DNA of 21,264 bases from Chara braunii. Its lineage: Eukaryota > Streptophyta > Charophyceae > Charales > Characeae. The translations under genes and the position numbers were made by a program. The stretch lies in assembly GCA_003427395.1 (NCBI GenBank), contig BFEA01000001.1:12014496-12035759 (forward strand), given 5' to 3'. The notes under the pieces are model-generated. The model was not told where the DNA came from. It made no database searches and was given only the letters and a program-made list of their open reading frames with translations. Of this stretch, positions 17,711-21,264 are shown in pieces. Within the stretch, counting starts at the first letter, position 1; each line of letters starts with the position of its first letter.

Positions 17711-18770
17711 AATTACGGAACTAACTCGATCCATAGTGGGTGCCTACATGGAAGACACTTCAATGATGAACATTATTTGCAAGCTCAAGGCCAAAGACAA
17801 GTCCACTGCCGATGAGTTTGTGATGAACGGTTTGCTTTTCCTTGAGAAGGCTGGGAATAAACGGCTTTGTGTGCCGTCTAGAGTGTCTTTGCATAGTTTA
17901 GTTTTAGGAGAGTCAGAGTCATAATGCAACCATACACTTTGGTTACAAGAAGACTTCTGCAAACCTAGTACAGCGATTTTGGTGGCACACTATGCTAGAT
18001 GATGCCAAACGGTATGTGGAAACTTGTCAAGTTCGTCAAAGAGATAAACCTGGAACACAAGCACCACTTGGACTAGTAAAGCCCTTGCCCATTTCTGCCC
18101 CTCCGGGAAAGAGTCTCCATGGTTTTCATGGATACCCTAGTGACAAGCAAGAGTGGCAAAAGGCATATCTTTGTCATAGGGAGAAATTTTCAAAGTATGC
18201 TAGCTTAGTTGCGATGTTGGAGAATGCAAAGACTGAGCATGCTGTTAAGTTATTTATGGAGAAATGGGTGCGTGATTTCCGATTGCCCAAGTCTGTAGTA
18301 TTATGGAGAAATGGGTGCGTGATTTCCGATTGCCCAAGTCTGTAGTAAGTGATAGGGATGTCAGATTCACTAGTGAACTGTGGAAGAAGGATGGCTGAAC
18401 AGATGTTAAGTCATTTATGGACAAATCGGTGCGTGATTTCCGATGCCCAAGTCTATAGTAAGTGATAGAGATGTCCGATTCACTAGTGAACTGTGGAAGA
18501 AGAACGGCTGAACAGATGGGCAGCCAGCTGCAAATGACTTTGGGAAAGCACCCTGAAACCAACGGCCAAGCCGAGCTGATGAACCGTGTGGTGCAGCACT
18601 TGCTCAGACATTGCATCAAGCCGAGCCAAGATGACTGGGATGAGGAACTACATCTCATCGTCAACCTGTACAACAACGCTGTACATAGCACTACTGGTGG
18701 GTCTTCCAACGAATTGCATTTGAGTTGGAAGCGTAGATCAACATTATACTTTCTCCTACCTGAAAACTGA
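17711..18770 (+). pseudogene. Ty3/gypsy integrase, zinc finger and core (broken)
   Basis: After the RNase H-integrase spacer (to about 17925) comes a zinc-finger remnant. HFGYKKT is present, but the second Cys of C-x2-C reads Arg (TCQVRQRD). APLGLVKPLPI follows. The first catalytic Asp region is lost (LHGFHGYPSDKQ in place of the usual x-MDF-x). FSKYASLVAM and EHAVKLFMEKWV continue. The second Asp survives in SDRDVRFTSELW (about 18347-18382). A multi-copy duplication then interrupts the frame. The third acidic site lies in HPETNGQAELMNRVVQHLLR, followed by DDWDEELHLIVNLYNNAVHS (about 18630-18690). Stops and lost residues make it inactive. Confidence 0.85.
18255..18527 (+). repeat. Nested duplications inside the integrase core
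   Basis: TATGGAGAAATGGGTGCGTGATTTCC starts at 18255 and again at 18302 (offset 47), and a related copy starts at 18416 (offset 114 from the second). The second copy to the start of the third includes the DRDVRFTSELW segment, which is repeated in a modified form before AACAGATGGGCAGCC. So a 47-bp duplication was followed or preceded by a 114-bp one. Each copy disturbs the frame. Confidence 0.9.
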
Positions 18771-18959
18771 CTAACTGCAGCTTCTGGCAACATAGAGTTC
18801 GCTATCCGATATGACAAACTGCTCTAGCAAGCTGTTGAGCACATTCGGAAATCACAAGATGCTATGATAGCATCTGAGAATAAGCACAGACGACAGTCCA
18901 CATTTGAAGTACGGATCGAGTCTGGGTAAAGTCAAGTGAGTTTGGACAGGAGGCAGGAA

Positions 18960-19328
18960 TAATGCCACAGTATTTTGGCCCTTGGGAAGTCCCTGATATT
19001 GTGAGAAATGATCCGAATGGTCCCTCCTATGTCATTCGTATCCCTGGTCACCTACGCACCTATCCCGTATTTCATGCTTCTAAGCTTGCACCATTCTTTG
19101 AGACAGATCAGTTTTCGTTTGCTGCCCCCAACCATGGACGGACATGTGTATATCAACGAGACCGTGGAACACCGGGATGTGCCTGTTCCAAAGCCTGTTG
19201 GCCGAGGAAGGCCGTCAAAACCTCGAAGGGAACACCGGGTCAGATTCAGGCACCGTACAGATCCTAAAGAAGATCGATGGTTCATGAAGGAGTTGATGAA
19301 GACTGCCCCTCTAGTTGTCTCCTTCTAG
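18960..19328 (+). pseudogene. Gypsy integrase C-terminal region and basic tail (broken)
   Basis: MPQYFGPWEVPDIVRNDPNG, PSYVIRIPGHL and YPVFHASKLAPFF match the post-core GPWxV...PVFHxSxLxP segment of plant-type gypsy integrases; compare YYGPWQI...PVF in the minus-strand remnant near 5050. After a frame change, HVYINETVEHRDVPVPKPV is followed by VGRGRPSKPRREHRVRFRHR (about 19187-19250). This is a basic tail with a GRGRP core like an AT-hook. EDRWFMKELMKTAP closes the frame before a stop at about 19326. The AT-hook reading is from the motif only. Confidence 0.8.
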
Positions 19329-19832
19329 GAGAAATGGTTATCCAAGGGGCAGAATAAAGTGCAGTAGCAGCATCTCTGAGGACTTTCGAAGCTAAGGAGG
19401 AGTGCGAGAAAGTGAGCCTCGCAAAGGCCTTCCTAGCCCAGCCTGCGCTGCCTTTGACATTCTGGCGGGCCGGTAGGCCCTGCGGGCGGGCTTACCTCAA
19501 GCCTGGAAGGCCAGGCCGCGGTCTGCACTTCTGAGTGGATGTGTGACTGTGCCCTCAACTGGGTGATGAGGACCTCCCTGGCTGCTGTGTAACTCACGGC
19601 CTCTCGACAAATGAGAACGCAGCAGCCAGTCAGGGCCACCTCGCACAGTTGACGGTCTGTCGGTCCCAGGGCCACTTTCTGGAAAGGTCCTCGCATGCCG
19701 CAGCCACTTTCCATATAGGAAAGGGCAGGCCTCCTGTCCAGTTTCTTGGCTGGCCGGAAGGTACGCGGCAGAGCTGTTTCAATGGCACTGGTGGCTTGGG
19801 CGCTGGCTGGCTTCAAAGGTGCACGCGGGCAT

Positions 19833-20138
19833 GGGCAAGAAGGCTGCTGGGCACAGCCTCAAAGAGTGGCAGCCCTAGCCGGGCTGCGGACTCTGGTCGC
19901 CGGTGGGGTTGAACGGTGCTCCTCGAGACATGGTGGCATGTGTGTTAGGGGACAGACGAGGGATGAGAGAGAGAGAGAGGACACACGGGCAAGAAGGGTC
20001 CTGGGCGCAGCCTCAGAGAGTGGCAGCCATAGCCGTGCTGCACACTCTGGTCGCCGGTGGGGCTGGACGGTGGTCCTCGAGACATGGTGGCATGTATGTT
20101 GGGGGACAGACGAGGGATGAGGGAGAGAGAGGACATAC
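19833..20138 (+). repeat. 154-bp tandem duplication inside copy B
   Basis: Copies at 19833-19986 and 19987-20138 both start GGGCAAGAAG. They share AGAGTGGCAGCC, ACTCTGGTCGCCGGTGGGG and CTCGAGACATGGTGGCATGT, plus a GA run, with a few substitutions and a 2-bp indel in that GA run. It is absent from copy A, so it arose after A and B separated. Confidence 0.95.
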
Positions 20139-20270
20139 CTGGTTCGTCACGGAGGTCTGTATTGGCGACATCTGCATGTACATCAGTTCTGCTGCTGAGG
20201 TCTCCTGGTTTCATCATCAAGTTGGTAGGCTAGTATAGGTGCCGTGTGATTGCAATCTGGGCGCTGGGCG

Positions 20271-20280
20271 CCATATAAGA
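20271..20280 (+). promoter_or_regulatory. TATA-like sequence in copy B
   Basis: CCATATAAGA follows the conserved CTGGGCGCTGGGCGCC word. If it acts as a TATA box, transcription would start near 20300, about 260 nt before the ATG at 20567. In copy A the same place reads CCAGGCAGCA, so the site is lost there. Confidence 0.35.
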
Positions 20281-20566
20281 AGAACGACTTCGGATACATT
20301 GTTGATGGTGCCGAGTTTGGGGCTGACATTGGCATTGGGGTTCATTGCTTTGCTCTTATTTGGCTTGTATCTCGGTGCATACTGCTTTCTATCTGGTTTT
20401 CAATGTGATGATGGAATTTCGTTTTCTCAACTTCTCTGTCATTCGCTCTCGCTCATTTTCTTTACATTTGCACGAGTGTAGTAGTGTACCATTCAGTCAC
20501 ACGGGTGGTATACCTTGTGCGCTGCATCAAAGGTATTAACTGTCTTTGCGATTATTGTCACTTATC

Positions 20567-20686
20567 ATGGACTTTTGGGATGGTGCACATTATAAGGAGG
20601 TGAGAGATCTGGGTCTGAAGAACGATGACTGGCAGCGGATTTGTCCTAAACTGGAGAAGTCTGAGGAATTGCAGAGTGAGCTTGAG
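20567..20686 (+). CDS. Candidate first coding exon (40 codons)
   Basis: The ATG has A at -3 and G at +4 (ATCATGG). It is followed by 40 codons rich in charged and aromatic residues (MDFWDGAHYKEVRDLG..., then KLEKSEELQSELE, likely helical) and by GAG then GTAAGT, a near-ideal donor in phase 0. If not spliced, the frame stops nine codons later. No family was recognised. It lies about 110 bp past copy B, so it may belong to an element whose 5' LTR is copy B (a gag start), or to a host gene driven from the repeat. No acceptor or second exon was identified before the window end. Confidence 0.3.
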
Positions 20687-21228
20687 GTAAGTAACCTGGC
20701 AGTATGGGTTTCGTAATCCATCAAACTTAGAGAAAGAGCAGTGGTGGTGGTGTTGGAGAGCAGCTTCCTTCGCTCAGATGAAGAGGAGGGTGGTCGGAGC
20801 AGATAAGCCATGACACGGTGCTGTGACTGTAAAAGGTGTATCTACTGGGTCACCAGCCAGGTCGCCCAGGTCACCTTGTTTGACTCGGCGGCCCGGCCAT
20901 GCGAAGGCAAGCGAAGGGCCCAGCAAAAGAAAAAAGGAAAAAAGAAAAGAAGTTCTGAAAAAAAAACTATGTGATGCACAAAATTAAACTGAACAACTTT
21001 TGCCTCAGGGTTGCATCGAAATTCTTTACCAAATTTGAAAAAATAACTACAATATTGTTGTCCTCTTCTCCCTCTCTGCCTACGGTTTACCGGGCAGTTC
21101 TATTTGACGATATATATGCATATGTAATTATATATAGTGGGTGTTTTGCTGGCTTGTGATGGGGTGTGAACCGACAGTCTGTAGAGTTTTCCATCTGGTG
21201 TGGGTGAGTGATAGTCTACTTTGATTTT
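20687..21228. other. Stretch without identified genes
   Basis: This may be intron if the 20567 exon is real. It is A-rich at 20925-20967 and AT-rich near 21105-21140. No exon or RNA gene was recognised. Confidence 0.35.
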
Positions 21229-21253
21229 GGTTAAGGTGGATTATCACTTACAG
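21229..21253 (-). repeat. 25-nt inverted repeat, right copy
   Basis: This is the reverse complement of 262-286 at 24 of 25 positions. Only 11 nt remain before the window end, so any longer outer match or target duplication cannot be judged on this side. Confidence 0.6.
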
Positions 21254-21264
21254 TGTAATCAGTG

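Larger units (their letters stand above)
16268..19328 (+). mobile_element. Ty3/gypsy retrotransposon pol remnant
   Basis: The order is protease-RT linker, reverse transcriptase, RNase H, integrase zinc finger, catalytic core and C-terminal tail, as in Ty3/gypsy pol (integrase after RNase H). It is about 3.06 kb. It is broken by numerous stops, frameshifts, deletions and three small duplications, so it cannot encode pol. No gag or protease is found upstream and no 5' LTR was recognised. The domain parts are listed separately. Copy B of the LTR-like repeat follows about 70 bp after the last codon. Confidence 0.9.
19398..20455 (+). mobile_element. Repeat family copy B (LTR-like)
   Basis: Copy B is collinear with copy A (see 5533-6747). 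Shared words are AAAGGCCTT (19423), AATGAGAACGCAGCA (19610), CACTTTCCATATAGG (19705-19719), CTGGGCGCTGGGCGCCA (20257-20273) and a 22/23 match at 20341-20363. Similarity fades after TTCGCTCTC near 20447. It lies about 70 bp after the gypsy pol remnant, behind a purine-rich AGCTAAGGAGGAG. The 3' LTR position fits, but TG...CA ends and a matching partner LTR were not found. CCATATAAGA (20271-20280) is TATA-like. The 154-bp duplication inside is listed separately. Confidence 0.65.

Noticed and set aside
18254-18817. 187-codon minus-strand open frame
   Set aside because: It is antisense to clear plus-strand integrase motifs and lengthened by the nested duplications.

Overview
This is eukaryotic, intron-era genomic DNA with very low gene density. 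It is built almost entirely from decayed LTR-retrotransposon coding sequence and from tandem or dispersed repeats. There are no operons, Shine-Dalgarno sites, CRISPR arrays or rRNA genes. The Ty3/gypsy pol fragments and the mix of G-rich, pyrimidine-rich and poly-T low-complexity DNA suggest a large plant-type genome. A streptophyte alga of the Chara type is my guess, at low confidence and from family resemblance only.

Layout. 1-290: G-rich low-complexity DNA, a hairpin cluster and a 25-nt sequence that reappears inverted (24/25) at 21229-21253. 290-4870: poly-T tracts, a degenerate ~19-bp minisatellite, an imperfect ~465-bp tandem duplication (2662-3455), 13-bp and 33-bp tandem arrays and a 53-bp duplication. 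4872-8470: a wrecked minus-strand Ty3/gypsy pol (protease/linker, RNase H end, integrase, C-terminal region). It is interrupted at 5533-6747 by repeat copy A and carries an inverted RNase H block at 7588-7980. 8840-9890: short hairpins, then unremarkable DNA.

9894-10328: the best candidate host exon (145 codons, good start context, phase-0 GT donor). 10330-13700: more repeats, an 11-bp hairpin, a degenerate tRNA/SINE head at about 11998-12059, a 123-bp duplication, GGA tracts and an exact-period 23-bp array with ACGT-core motifs. 13708-14914: minisatellite clusters, a 108-bp and a 161-bp duplication. 15470-16265: pyrimidine-rich tract. 16268-19328: a plus-strand Ty3/gypsy pol remnant (RT, RNase H, integrase, C-terminal tail) with many stops, frameshifts and small internal duplications. 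19398-20455: repeat copy B, homologous to copy A and LTR-like, followed by a possible first coding exon at 20567-20686.

No gene set here works together as a pathway. The coherent story is a graveyard of at least two Ty3/gypsy lineages, one repeat family that may be their LTR, and repeated local segmental duplication. I found no convincing undescribed functional system. The signals most worth checking are the A/B repeat family, the end-to-end inverted repeat, the inverted RNase H block, the 23-bp ACGT array and the two exon candidates.
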